From a virus, in IMG/VR virus record IMGVR_UViG_3300032085_000150, positions 1-43,527 of that record: a DNA stretch of 43,527 nt. One strand, 5' to 3'. The notes below the pieces were generated by a model that saw nothing but the letters and a program-made list of their open reading frames with translations, ran no database searches and was not told the DNA's origin. Below, piece after piece: positions 1 to 6,255 of the stretch. Positions within the stretch are counted from its first letter, which is position 1; every line of letters starts with the position of its first letter. A program made the position numbers and the translations under genes.

Positions 1-163
1 GATGATCGAGTTGTTTATCGATAACTTCGTACCATAGTTTTTCGTACCATTCGACAACTCGAGTCGCTTGTAGCCTCGTCGCGGCATATTGTAATAAAAA
101 CGATCGGCTGTTACCTTCGCTCAAACTAGGGTACATTCTAATTGTATAATAATGATTTTTCAT
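1..163 (-). CDS. Hypothetical protein, 3' end cut by window edge
   Basis: Partial gene reading off the left edge; 54 codons are visible, beginning MKNHYYTIRMYPSLSEGNSR. The start has a good ribosome site (GGAGG about 5 bases upstream) and its ATG overlaps the TGA of the preceding gene as ATGA, so it is the next cistron of the leftward early operon. The visible part is basic and aromatic-rich with no motif I recognise. No function can be proposed from the fragment. Confidence 0.6.
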   Translation of the reverse strand, partial: MKNHYYTIRMYPSLSEGNSRSFLLQYAATRLQATRVVEWYEKLWYEVIDKQLDH

Positions 164-453
164 ACTGCCTCCTCGATTGGTTCTAATCCGTAACCGCCTT
201 GTACTTCAACATAATTAAAACGCTCGCGGGTTTTTTGGTTAGTAATTGTTATATCGCCTGTTTCCCACCATCTCAATATATTATTACTTGTTAAATCGGC
301 TACGCTAAATCCTGTCTCCGTTAATGCAGTATGGGCTTTTTCGTAACCCCTTACTACATCGTATATTGTATCGGGGTACGGCTCAGGGACTCTACAAATC
401 AGTTCATGTCCAGATAAATCTGGGGCATGTATCCATACTTCTAAAAACTCCAT
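160..453 (-). CDS. Hypothetical protein (97 aa)
   Basis: Small early protein, no family recognised. It has an aromatic-rich N-terminus (MEFLEVWIHAPDL), is acidic overall, and shows no signal peptide, membrane segment or zinc motif. Its ATG shares one base with the upstream stop (TAATG) and its own stop overlaps the next start (ATGA), so translation is probably coupled to both neighbours. It belongs to the cassette driven by the promoter near 737-765. Confidence 0.65.
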   Translation of the reverse strand: MEFLEVWIHAPDLSGHELICRVPEPYPDTIYDVVRGYEKAHTALTETGFSVADLTSNNILRWWETGDITITNQKTRERFNYVEVQGGYGLEPIEEAV

Positions 454-686
454 TATGCTGTCTCCTCCATCAATGTTTTAGCGCGTTTCCCTATACACGT
501 GCCGTCACCCTGCTCGTGCATCATTCTTACTAAGGCATTTAATGTAAAAGCCATAGTCATTGCGCATATCCACGCGTTATCTTTACCCGCGTAAGCGGTC
601 ATATAGTCCATAACTTCATCGAGTGACTCTTTAGTATCGAAAAAATTATTTTCTTGTAAAACTACTGGTTCTTTATTATCGGACAT
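453..686 (-). CDS. Hypothetical protein (77 aa), first gene of a small early cassette
   Basis: Small protein of unknown function. It starts with a strong extended ribosome site (AGAAAGGAG followed by AAAGAT then ATG) and lies directly downstream of a recognisable promoter at 737-765, so it leads a cassette. The sequence has an acidic, Asn/Asp-rich N-terminus and a central helical stretch rich in Met and Ala (around residues 40-60) that could be an amphipathic helix. No catalytic motif is visible. Confidence 0.7.
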   Translation of the reverse strand: MSDNKEPVVLQENNFFDTKESLDEVMDYMTAYAGKDNAWICAMTMAFTLNALVRMMHEQGDGTCIGKRAKTLMEETA

Positions 687-736
687 ATCTTTCTCCTTTC
701 TTAGTTATCGCAGCAAAACTGTTACCGCGTATAGTT

Positions 737-765
737 ATTATATAAGCGGAACAAACGCGAATAAA
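737..765 (-). promoter_or_regulatory. Sigma70-like early promoter
   Basis: Read on the minus strand this gives TTTATT, a 17-base spacer and TATAAT, about 50 bases ahead of the start at 686. The -35 lies inside the recurring element TGCTTTATTC (759-768), which is repeated upstream of several other early cassettes. No mapped transcript start; assignment rests on motif, spacing and position. Confidence 0.6.
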
Positions 766-781
766 GCAGTACCACGAGCCG

Positions 782-928
782 TTAGCCACGTTCCTTAAAC
801 TCCTTATCTATCTCATCCATAATCGCTTTTATCGTCTTGTCAGAGAAGCTCGAGTTATCGCATTGTTTAACAAACTCGCCTTTAGGTGAGTAGACCACAA
901 CTCTAATTTTAATTTCAAAATCTTCCAT
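782..928 (-). CDS. Small hypothetical protein (48 aa)
   Basis: Short open frame encoding MEDFEIKIRVVVYSPKGEF and onward, ending in a charged helix. Its ATG overlaps the stop of the preceding 47-aa gene (TAATG), and a GGAG-type ribosome site precedes it, which supports translation despite the small size. The pattern resembles a short beta-strand followed by a helix. It resembles its upstream neighbour in length and layout, so the two may be related by duplication or form a pair. Function unknown. Confidence 0.5.
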   Translation of the reverse strand: MEDFEIKIRVVVYSPKGEFVKQCDNSSFSDKTIKAIMDEIDKEFKERG

Positions 929-1071
929 TAGCTTTTCTCCTCTAACTCCACCCAATCTGTATAGATAATATCTTCATGAATGAATTTATAATCAAGATTT
1001 CTTTCTAAATCTTCTTCTGTAGCAGTATCTGTAACTACTAATTTAATCGTTACGTGCATTATTTTATCCAT
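928..1071 (-). CDS. Small hypothetical protein (47 aa)
   Basis: Short acidic protein (MDKIMHVTIKLVVTDTATEE and onward, ending VELEEKS). Its start shares a base with the stop of the dUTPase gene and its stop overlaps the next start, so it sits inside a tightly coupled chain of cistrons. The AGAGAGATA upstream gives a moderate ribosome site. No recognised domain. Confidence 0.5.
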   Translation of the reverse strand: MDKIMHVTIKLVVTDTATEEDLERNLDYKFIHEDIIYTDWVELEEKS

Positions 1072-1517
1072 TATCTCTCTCCTGTACTTCCGAACCCGCC
1101 TTCGCCACGATCCGTAGAATGTTTAAACTCTGATACTATCGAAAAATATACAGACTCAACTGGCATAATAACTAATTGAGCAATACGGTCGCCGCTTTCT
1201 ACTAGAAAGTTTTCGTCTCCATGGTTTTTAAGGTGTACTATTAACTCTCCTTGATAGTCAGAATCGATTAATCCTAATACGTTTGCGGGCATTATGCCTT
1301 TTATTCCTAAACCTGATCTAGGAACGATTAATCCGCAAAGCGTATGGTCTCCGATATATATTCGGTAACCCATAGAAAATGGTATAGTTTCTCCAGGATG
1401 TATCACAGTATGTTCTAAGGCTCGTAAATCCATTCCTGCAGATCCTACAGTCGCATATTGCGGGGGGTGAAGATCCTCGGCACGTTTATCGGTAAATATA
1501 ATTTCTATTTTTGTCAT
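1071..1517 (-). CDS. dut: dUTP diphosphatase (dUTPase)
   Basis: Trimeric-type dUTPase that hydrolyses dUTP to dUMP and pyrophosphate, keeping uracil out of new DNA and supplying dUMP to the ThyA homologue at 11445-12488. At 148 aa it is the usual length, and all five family motifs are present in order: AGMDLRA (27-33), PRSGLGIKG (66-74), GLIDSDYQGEL (with the catalytic Asp), GDRIAQLVI, and the C-terminal Gly-rich arm RGEGGFGSTG. The ATG overlaps the upstream stop by four bases. In context it may also protect a modified-thymine pathway, which is inference. Confidence 0.95.
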   Translation of the reverse strand: MTKIEIIFTDKRAEDLHPPQYATVGSAGMDLRALEHTVIHPGETIPFSMGYRIYIGDHTLCGLIVPRSGLGIKGIMPANVLGLIDSDYQGELIVHLKNHGDENFLVESGDRIAQLVIMPVESVYFSIVSEFKHSTDRGEGGFGSTGER

Positions 1518-1915
1518 TGTTGTTTAGCTCCGACTTCATGAAAACCTTCGTTAGCGTTAACGACTCCGATATATGTATGGTCAACATCTTCTTTTGAACA
1601 TTCATTAGGGTAGTCAGTTACGTGTTCAACTATTTCCCAGTTTCGAATCCAATAGACACCGTTGTCACCTGGATCGCCGAAGTTGCCGTAACATCCGACA
1701 CCGAGTGATAATGTACCGTTAATCGCATTGCCGATAACTTGCGTCAATCTAGCCATACAATAACTAGGGTCATCACCTCGTATACCGAAATCTTTTGCGG
1801 CTCGTAAAAAGCCCTCTACGGTATGTCGACTACCATGCCAATGAAGGTATATTGCTGGACATTGATCTTTCCATCTATGTTTTTCATCGAAAGCTATTAC
1901 TGCTCTATTTCCCAT
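1514..1915 (-). CDS. Conserved phage protein beginning MGNRAVI (133 aa)
   Basis: Resembles a family of small phage and plasmid proteins that begin MGNRAVI and contain an IYLHWHG segment followed by a helix; I know no established function. I prefer the ATG at 1913-1915 over the one six bases earlier, because GGAG then sits six bases upstream and the family starts there. The middle has a Gly-rich stretch (VGCYGNFGDPGDNG) and an aromatic YWIRNWEI segment. It overlaps both neighbours, consistent with a single operon with dut. Confidence 0.75.
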   Translation of the reverse strand: MGNRAVIAFDEKHRWKDQCPAIYLHWHGSRHTVEGFLRAAKDFGIRGDDPSYCMARLTQVIGNAINGTLSLGVGCYGNFGDPGDNGVYWIRNWEIVEHVTDYPNECSKEDVDHTYIGVVNANEGFHEVGAKQQ

Positions 1916-2009
1916 CTTCATCTCCTAAATAATACATTGCAACAATAAGTGCTGCGATCACAAAAAATGGTGCAAGTACACCAATTAGTAACATAGTTTC
2001 TTCTGTCAT
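1905..2009 (-). CDS. Small single-pass membrane protein (34 aa)
   Basis: Short frame encoding MTEETMLLIGVLAPFFVIAA and continuing LIVAMYYLGDEDGK. Residues about 6-28 form one hydrophobic membrane helix with an acidic tail. A GGAGATAACAGC-type ribosome site lies upstream, the start overlaps the preceding stop as ATGA, and the end overlaps the next gene. Role unknown; a small inner-membrane peptide expressed early could be a host-takeover factor, but that is speculation. Confidence 0.5.
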   Translation of the reverse strand: MTEETMLLIGVLAPFFVIAALIVAMYYLGDEDGK

Positions 2010-2317
2010 GCTGTTATCTCCTTATTAGTTGGTGTATATATTTGACCTGTTTGTTTTACACTGAACGTATTACTTTTTTCATCGTGTTTTAATTCAAAAG
2101 TACTACCCGAAGTTTCTGAGTCGTAATATATAAGAGTCAGACCTTGTATAGCTTCAACAAAGCCGTCGTGAAATTTATCGTCTCCTCCTCGAATAATAGG
2201 CGAAATAGGCATCGAAACTGTGTCGTCTTGCCTGTAGTACGCATGGTCGACTTTACTCGCTAATTGCTCACCTGTTGCTGAAATATAGAATTTATTTATT
2301 TTATCAAATCCTTCCAT
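2006..2317 (-). CDS. Hypothetical protein (103 aa)
   Basis: No family recognised. The protein looks beta-rich (IYYDSETSGSTFELKHDEKS region) and soluble, with no signal peptide. It starts directly after the stop of the 91-aa gene with a GGGAGAAGATAA ribosome site and its stop overlaps the next ATG. Likely part of the same leftward transcript as dut. Confidence 0.65.
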   Translation of the reverse strand: MEGFDKINKFYISATGEQLASKVDHAYYRQDDTVSMPISPIIRGGDDKFHDGFVEAIQGLTLIYYDSETSGSTFELKHDEKSNTFSVKQTGQIYTPTNKEITA

Positions 2318-2593
2318 TTATCTTCTCCCTTTTAGTGTTTCTTCTACGGCAAATTTAACCCAGTCAGACTCTCGCCTAGCTCGATCAATATCTGTACCAT
2401 AGAGGTTATGTAAAAACTCGTTAACAAGCGCGTGTATCTCGTTTAGATGCGGGTTATGTGGGCGGTCGCTTTCCGCGATCAACTCACATATATGATCTGT
2501 ACAAGCATTTTGTACTTCGTCAACTTCGTTAAATAATAATTTGCAAACTTTTTCGCCGACTAAGTCTGCAACAGTCTCGACAGGTCTACTCAT
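2318..2593 (-). CDS. Hypothetical helical protein (91 aa)
   Basis: Mostly alpha-helical, acidic protein with scattered His and Cys residues (CTDHICELI, PHNPHLNEIH) that might bind metal, but no clear zinc-finger spacing. It overlaps the preceding gene by eight bases. No known family recognised; the ending EETLKGRR is basic. Confidence 0.6.
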   Translation of the reverse strand: MSRPVETVADLVGEKVCKLLFNEVDEVQNACTDHICELIAESDRPHNPHLNEIHALVNEFLHNLYGTDIDRARRESDWVKFAVEETLKGRR

Positions 2594-2795
2594 GTTCTCG
2601 AATAACTACTGCTAGTTCTTCCTCCGTTCCAAACAACGTGAGTGTCATTTCTTCCTCACCATCCCAACCTTGGTGTTTAACTTTTATTTTTATGGTATAG
2701 GTGGGGTCGTTTTCGAGACCTTCCTTCCTAAATAGTTTTTCTGGTTTAGACGCTGTTATCGACGCAACGTCGTGTAAGCTTATATCTACTGCCAT
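2586..2795 (-). CDS. Hypothetical protein (69 aa), first gene of the dut cassette
   Basis: Small, probably beta-sheet protein (TYTIKIKVKHQGWDGEEEMT region), no family recognised. It begins after the extended ribosome site AGAAAGGAG and lies downstream of the dyad element at 2834-2862, so it probably leads the cassette that includes the genes down to dut. Confidence 0.65.
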   Translation of the reverse strand: MAVDISLHDVASITASKPEKLFRKEGLENDPTYTIKIKVKHQGWDGEEEMTLTLFGTEEELAVVIREHE

Positions 2796-2833
2796 ATCTT
2801 TCTCCTTTCTAGTTATTAATAATATAAATACTA

Positions 2834-2862
2834 CTTTACTTTACAAAATAGCCGAAGTAAAG
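2834..2862 (-). promoter_or_regulatory. CTTTACTT/AAGTAAAG dyad, early promoter or operator
   Basis: On the plus strand CTTTACTT (2834-2841) is followed 13 bases later by AAGTAAAG (2855-2862), an inverted repeat. The minus-strand reading TGCTTTACTT just after a stop codon matches elements near 759, 3662, 4626, 5716 and 7610. It could be a promoter -35 region plus a protein-binding half-site. Confidence 0.45.
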
Positions 2863-2866
2863 CACT

Positions 2867-3067
2867 CTACGAACGCTTTGATTCCATAAGGTTTTTCATA
2901 GCATTATAGATAGCACGACCACCTTTTGGATCTTGGAAGATTCTCTGATCCCTTTGTTCGTTACCTTCGTGGTCTGTTTTAATTTGTTGTACGGGCTTCG
3001 AATCATTCCAATCGACTCCCTGTTCTTTTAACATCTTACGTATTTGTTTTGCTTTTTTAGAATTCAT
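2867..3067 (-). CDS. Hypothetical basic protein (66 aa)
   Basis: Short charged protein beginning MNSKKAKQIRKMLKEQGVDW and ending MESKRS; the N-terminal basic helix could contact nucleic acid. No recognised family. It lies 11 bases after the preceding stop with a GGAGACAG ribosome site and is the last gene before the 2834-2862 element. Confidence 0.6.
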   Translation of the reverse strand: MNSKKAKQIRKMLKEQGVDWNDSKPVQQIKTDHEGNEQRDQRIFQDPKGGRAIYNAMKNLMESKRS

Positions 3068-3078
3068 TATCTGTCTCC

Positions 3079-3369
3079 TTATTCATATAATACAAAATAA
3101 TCGTTACCCTTACACCTATCTTCATCAGGGTCGCAATAAGCCCAATTAAGATCATAATATGTTGCTATCTCCTCAATCCAATCTTGGTCGCAACCTGAAA
3201 AATCATTTAGGTATAGTTCCCATTTTTCTTTTGTTTCATATCCTTCTGATATGAAAAACTCTTTAAATTTTTCATAATCTATATTCCATACACTATACGG
3301 CTGATCAACAACCTCTATATCTTTAGGTATGTTGTGTCTCTCTAATGTTGTTTCAAATTCTTTATTCAT
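3079..3369 (-). CDS. Hypothetical acidic protein (96 aa)
   Basis: Strongly acidic, aromatic-rich protein with pairs such as CDQDWIEE and YCDPDEDRC. The overall charge recalls DNA-mimic antirestriction proteins, but it lacks the length and motifs of ArdA, so I do not assign that role. Its start shares one base with the upstream stop. Three Cys residues lie in the C-terminal half without a clear metal site. Confidence 0.6.
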   Translation of the reverse strand: MNKEFETTLERHNIPKDIEVVDQPYSVWNIDYEKFKEFFISEGYETKEKWELYLNDFSGCDQDWIEEIATYYDLNWAYCDPDEDRCKGNDYFVLYE

Positions 3370-3608
3370 TATTTCTTTCCTATATATTTAACTTGGTCAC
3401 TAGGGATCACCTGATAGCCACCTTTATTATAAGCGACTGCGACAGTGTATTTTTTACTGACTTCTTGTTTATATGAATTATCTTCGTAAACCATAGGCTT
3501 ACTAGTCATTAATGAAGGGTATTTTTCGCGGTGTGCTTTATCTTCGTCAGCTATCTCTTTATAACGGTCTCTGTTAGCAACATCCATCTTTCCGTGTATC
3601 TTTCTCAT
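3369..3608 (-). CDS. Hypothetical basic protein (79 aa)
   Basis: Charged small protein with a Lys/Asp-rich N-terminus and a basic end (VKYIGKK). It has the strong AGAAAGGAGAAAGATATG start context and a canonical promoter at 3640-3667 in front, so it leads a cassette with the next two genes. No family recognised. Confidence 0.65.
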   Translation of the reverse strand: MRKIHGKMDVANRDRYKEIADEDKAHREKYPSLMTSKPMVYEDNSYKQEVSKKYTVAVAYNKGGYQVIPSDQVKYIGKK

Positions 3609-3639
3609 ATCTTTCTCCTTTCTAAGTTATTACCTATAT

Positions 3640-3667
3640 ATTATATAGGTGCAAAAAAGCGAATAAA
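3640..3667 (-). promoter_or_regulatory. Sigma70-like early promoter with palindromic -10 region
   Basis: Minus-strand reading gives TTTATT, a 16-base spacer and TATAAT. The -10 lies in a perfect 17-base palindrome at 3633-3649 (CCTATATA and TATATAGG around one central base), which could be an operator. It resembles the 737-765 promoter in both hexamers. Confidence 0.6.
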
Positions 3668-3673
3668 AGCAGT

Positions 3674-3776
3674 GCTGAGAGCGCGTAACTAAACCCAAGA
3701 TAGGGGGCGACCTTTCCGCACTCTCAGCTTTGGTAACCATTGCTCCTGCTATACGAACAATGTTATTTGAAAGGTC
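3674..3776 (-). ncRNA. Candidate structured RNA with pseudoknot topology
   Basis: Non-coding stretch between the genes ending at 3787 and starting at 3608. Read as minus-strand RNA, GACCUUUC (3776-3769) can pair with GAAAGGUC (3716-3709), and GCUGAGAGUGCG (3728-3717) with CGCGCUCUCAGC (3685-3674) through 12 pairs with one G-U. The order a, b, a', b' is that of a pseudoknot. Between them lies a third hairpin, CAUUGUUC/GAGCAAUG (3762-3738). It does not match a riboswitch or ribozyme consensus I know. It could be a phage small RNA, a 3' UTR structure or a processing signal. Confidence 0.4.
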
Positions 3777-3786
3777 TTATAGGAAA

Positions 3787-4239
3787 TCAAATATAGCCTG
3801 CTAATTCCATTCCAGGTTCGTCATAAAATGCAGTAATCCCTACGTCTGGGTAGAGTTCCCGTAATTTATGAATAATAGGTTCTGGTGGCGACCACGCTGT
3901 ATCAAAATAATAACGTAATACATCGCCTTCATCTTCTACAGTAACATCGGCACTGTTCCATTTAGTGCCCCAACAATTAATTGACCAATCGTACCAATTA
4001 TCAGCACCGTGTTCAACAATTAAACGCTTTCGAGCAACTTTATCTTTCAGAACGTATTTACCCATTACTAATTCGTAATCTCCATCATCTGAACGTTCAG
4101 TATATTTAAGTGCTGAAGGCATCGGGACAATTTTATTAAAATCGAATAAAGATTCTTTAGTTTCGATGTGTGCTTTAATTTTAGCTAGTTCTTCTTCGTC
4201 GCCAAAAATCTCTACTCTGTTATGACACCAATTAGGCAT
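3787..4239 (-). CDS. DUF1281/YubB ferredoxin-like (Api92-like) protein
   Basis: The N-terminus MPNWCHNRVEIFG is the hallmark of the DUF1281 / Api92-like ferredoxin-fold family of phage and plasmid proteins. Length (150 aa) and the later Trp-rich segment (WYDWSINCWGTKWN) followed by FDTAWSPPEP also fit. Its biochemical role is not established. The gene follows a 52-aa zinc-motif protein whose stop overlaps its start, so the pair is likely co-translated. Confidence 0.8.
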   Translation of the reverse strand: MPNWCHNRVEIFGDEEELAKIKAHIETKESLFDFNKIVPMPSALKYTERSDDGDYELVMGKYVLKDKVARKRLIVEHGADNWYDWSINCWGTKWNSADVTVEDEGDVLRYYFDTAWSPPEPIIHKLRELYPDVGITAFYDEPGMELAGYI

Positions 4240-4390
4240 TTTGACCTCCTCGTAACTGTAGTATTCTCATAGGAATAACTGTTGTCGCGTTACATTTATT
4301 ACAACATCGACCTGTCGCTGCAGGCTCTGCATTGTTGCCATGAGGATCTCCTAATGGCAAGTTACATAAAACACATTTCAAGTTTTTCAT
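4232..4390 (-). CDS. Small Cys-rich phage protein (52 aa)
   Basis: Short protein MKNLKCVLCNLPLGDPHGNN continuing to GRCCNKCN and a hydrophobic IPMRILQLR end. The CxxC and CCxxC pairs about 20 residues apart form a likely zinc ribbon. I recall similar 45-55 aa proteins with GNNAxP and GRCCxxCN in many phages; function unknown. The start has the extended ribosome site AGAAAGGAG and the stop runs into the DUF1281 gene. Confidence 0.75.
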   Translation of the reverse strand: MKNLKCVLCNLPLGDPHGNNAEPAATGRCCNKCNATTVIPMRILQLRGGQNA

Positions 4391-4423
4391 ATATTTCTCC
4401 TTTCTTATTAGTAAATAATAGCA

Positions 4424-4550
4424 AGTGATTAGTTCGGGTATGGTTCCTGCCTATCCCTAATTCCTCCCTCACCTACTTAATGTCCTCTTGCTTGTAATGA
4501 AACTCGCATTCACACGTCTGGTTTTTATAAAGGCTCATCCTCTAATCACT
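4424..4550 (-). other. Non-coding stretch closed by a 9-bp inverted repeat
   Basis: AGTGATTAG (4424-4432) and CTAATCACT (4542-4550) are perfectly complementary, enclosing about 109 bases that lie upstream of the 52-aa Cys-rich gene. The interior holds purine-rich GGGAGGAATTAGGG on the minus strand and a possible 21-aa frame (4473-4538). It may be a structured leader RNA, but a 9-bp repeat at this distance could be chance. Confidence 0.2.
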
Positions 4551-4601
4551 CTGGTTATTATGTAGTCACTAAGGTTTCCCTATAGGTTTAATAACGTAGT
4601 A

Positions 4602-4733
4602 CTACTTTACTTTAGATTTAACCCAGAGTAAAGCAGCCTTAGGACGGCGGCGAGGAGCAGGATGCTCTACTAAACCGTTCGCTTCTTCTGGGCAACTCGT
4701 GCGCCATACTTTTTCTGCTTTTTTATAATTCAT
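4602..4733 (-). CDS. Small basic protein (43 aa)
   Basis: Frame encoding MNYKKAEKVWRTSCPEEANG and a Pro/Arg-rich middle, ending in WVKSKVK. Its ATG overlaps the stop of the 93-aa gene as ATGA, a coupling pattern used throughout this genome, which is the main support. The last codons coincide with the recurrent TGCTTTACTC element (4626-4635), so coding and control sequence overlap here. Confidence 0.45.
   Translation of the reverse strand: MNYKKAEKVWRTSCPEEANGLVEHPAPRRRPKAALLWVKSKVK
4605..4635 (-). promoter_or_regulatory. CTTTACTT/GAGTAAAG dyad
   Basis: Another copy of the recurring element: minus-strand TGCTTTACTC (4635-4626), then AAGTAAAG (4612-4605). It lies at the 3' end of the 43-aa gene and upstream of the 4232-4390 cassette. 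The GTAAAG arm is placed where a -10 would be, so it may act as an operator or a variant promoter. Confidence 0.4.
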
Positions 4734-5011
4734 TGTATTGTCCCCTCTACTTCTTCAAATAAGGCACGTATGCCTTCATTACCTTCTAATAACATTTTAT
4801 GTTTAAAGTCGGCTAATGTTCCTTCGACGTGTTCTAACATTTTCTTAGCAACGTCTTTTTCTAATTCTTCGTTTTCTACAAGATCTTCGATAAAATCTAT
4901 ATACATCTGCATTGACGTACATATAGCTATAAGTGAGACAAAACTGACTTGTAAGTCTATCGTTTTATCAGGTACTTCTCCGATGCTCGTAATAACTTTC
5001 TTTTCATCCAT
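4730..5011 (-). CDS. Hypothetical acidic helical protein (93 aa)
   Basis: Acidic protein with a hydrophobic helix (about residues 24-42) followed by charged helices rich in Glu and Lys; a coiled coil is possible in the second half. It overlaps the preceding gene by eight bases. No family recognised. Confidence 0.65.
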   Translation of the reverse strand: MDEKKVITSIGEVPDKTIDLQVSFVSLIAICTSMQMYIDFIEDLVENEELEKDVAKKMLEHVEGTLADFKHKMLLEGNEGIRALFEEVEGTIQ

Positions 5012-5168
5012 TTTTATTTATTAACTCCTCAATCTCATCATATATGAAATTAAATAAATCTGGGTCAGGTATATCTTTTAGATTTAATTGTTTTGTTAAA
5101 TGACGCGCGATTGTTTCGACTCTAAGATTGATAACTGTGCCGTCATCTTTTGTTACTTGTATATTCAT
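5004..5168 (-). CDS. Small hypothetical protein (54 aa)
   Basis: Frame encoding MNIQVTKDDGTVINLRVETI and an acidic helical C-terminus (FIYDEIEELINKNG). A good ribosome site (AAGGGG, six bases) precedes the ATG and the stop overlaps the next gene start. It is the first gene after the terminator at 5182-5213, so it needs read-through or a promoter I cannot see. Confidence 0.6.
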   Translation of the reverse strand: MNIQVTKDDGTVINLRVETIARHLTKQLNLKDIPDPDLFNFIYDEIEELINKNG

Positions 5169-5181
5169 AATTCCCCTTAGT

Positions 5182-5213
5182 AAAAAATAAGTGCGCCATA
5201 TACTGACGCACTT
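5182..5213 (-). terminator. Rho-independent terminator
   Basis: On the minus strand AAGTGCG, an 11-base loop and CGCACTT are followed by ATTTTTTAC, a classical stem plus U tract. It lies ten bases after the stop of the 130-aa gene at 5223, and would end or attenuate its transcript before the 54-aa gene. Confidence 0.7.
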
Positions 5214-5222
5214 AGTTATTTG

Positions 5223-5615
5223 TTATACCTCAACGAAGTAGCCTTCATCAATCAGACGTTTCCTATAGAATCTAAAAATTCTAAGAGGGTCTTGTCTAGT
5301 TGACAAAAAGCCTTTCTTCACTGCTAGTTCTACACAATCTTGAGCTGTAAAACTAGAAGAGTCAAGCTCTTCTTTTTCTGCAGATTCAACTGTGTCAACT
5401 AAACCAACTATCTGAGGAGTAGTTTTATCTACGTTCTCAGGATATTTGCCCGTATACTTATATAGTTTACGAGAAGCACCTTTTCCAGTTACTGTAGGCT
5501 TAGGAACTAACGTTCCTATTTTGCTTTTAGTAGCTTTCACTGGTGCTTTTTTAGCTTTAGCAGAGATTTTCTTCACTGGTGTTTTCACACTGGCGGCTGA
5601 TAGTGCTTGTGCCAT
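5223..5615 (-). CDS. Lys/Ala-rich tailed protein, possible DNA-binding (130 aa)
   Basis: Residues 1-50 form a Lys/Ala/Pro/Thr-rich low-complexity tail (KKISAKAKKAPVKATKSK) much like histone H1 tails; residues 85-130 look like a compact helical domain ending in KGFLSTRQDPLRIFRFYRKR. The latter part could be a small winged-helix or similar DNA-binding unit, but I cannot name the family. A monocistronic layout (own leader, element at 5695-5725, terminator at 5182) suggests high, separately controlled expression. Nucleoid-binding is inference. Confidence 0.7.
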   Translation of the reverse strand: MAQALSAASVKTPVKKISAKAKKAPVKATKSKIGTLVPKPTVTGKGASRKLYKYTGKYPENVDKTTPQIVGLVDTVESAEKEELDSSSFTAQDCVELAVKKGFLSTRQDPLRIFRFYRKRLIDEGYFVEV

Positions 5616-5694
5616 ATCTATTCTCCTTTCTTCTTTCTACACACACATCTTTCGATGCAACTTTTTTCTACCTTGTAGTAGAACATATTAAGTA

Positions 5695-5725
5695 CTTTAC
5701 TTCAGAATAACGTAAGAGTAAAGCA
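5695..5725 (-). promoter_or_regulatory. CTTTACTT/GAGTAAAG dyad upstream of the 130-aa gene
   Basis: Minus-strand TGCTTTACTC (5725-5716) lies directly after the preceding stop and is followed by AAGTAAAG (5702-5695). It is the same arrangement as near 4605-4635, with similar spacing. A TAATAT further downstream could serve as -10. The leader to the ATG at 5615 is about 80 bases and contains TGTGTGTGTAG. Confidence 0.45.
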
Positions 5726-5947
5726 CTAAACCGAACGCTTATCAAACTCAGGATCCTGCGTGATGTATTCACTTTTTGGACCATGTAAGAGCGAATTACC
5801 AACTTGTATAGCATCCCGCAGTTCTATACTCATATCTTCAAGTCGAATACATTCGACTGATTCTATCAACATAGAGTCGAGAGCTTCTCGTAAATCAATA
5901 ATTTCACTATTTAATTGTCTAACAAGACTTTTTCGGTAGTTTGTCAT
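5726..5947 (-). CDS. Hypothetical helical protein (73 aa)
   Basis: Helical, acidic small protein (MTNYRKSLVRQLNSEIIDLR and onward). I use the ATG at 5945-5947, which shares one base with the upstream stop and has GGAG nine bases upstream, rather than an ATG 15 bases earlier that lacks a ribosome site. No family recognised; possible coiled coil at residues 8-45. Confidence 0.6.
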   Translation of the reverse strand: MTNYRKSLVRQLNSEIIDLREALDSMLIESVECIRLEDMSIELRDAIQVGNSLLHGPKSEYITQDPEFDKRSV

Positions 5948-6255
5948 TACTGGGTTCTCCATACACGAACACCTGATATTTCGTTTTCTAATCGTGTACG
6001 TAATATAAATTTACGTTCAGGATTTTGACGTTTACCAAAGGTTCTAGTAGCTTGAGATAACCTGTTTTTCAATCGATCACCATTATCTCCTGAGACTACA
6101 GTAACGAAAAACGAATCACCTATTTCCATATTACCGAACGGGTATTTGACATTAGATCGTCTATCTTGCGGTAGAGGGATTCCTATATCTATAGTTACTC
6201 CCGTTTCTTTATCAAAAATAGTGTCGTTAGGTAATCCTATTTCAATATTTTCCAT
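5947..6255 (-). CDS. Conserved phage protein, DUF7303-like (102 aa)
   Basis: Contains YPFGNMEIGDSFFV in the middle and ends GVRVWRTQ. I associate these features with short phage proteins in which a 'yPf..m.vGdSFf' segment precedes a basic region and a 'gvRvwR' end. The region between (RLKNRLSQATRTFGKRQNPE) is basic and may touch nucleic acid. Function unknown. Starts in TAATG overlap with the 79-aa gene upstream. Confidence 0.6.
   Translation of the reverse strand: MENIEIGLPNDTIFDKETGVTIDIGIPLPQDRRSNVKYPFGNMEIGDSFFVTVVSGDNGDRLKNRLSQATRTFGKRQNPERKFILRTRLENEISGVRVWRTQ

Noticed and set aside
3079-3369. ArdA-type antirestriction protein
   Set aside because: Acidic but too short and without ArdA motifs; charge alone is not enough.
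3674-3776. TPP riboswitch or hammerhead ribozyme
   Set aside because: A GCUGAGAG string is present but the rest of the TPP core is absent, and no CUGAUGA/GAAA hammerhead core is found.
4473-4538. 21-aa frame with a Cys-x-Cys motif
   Set aside because: Ribosome site too close and length too short to call a gene; mentioned only within the non-coding feature.
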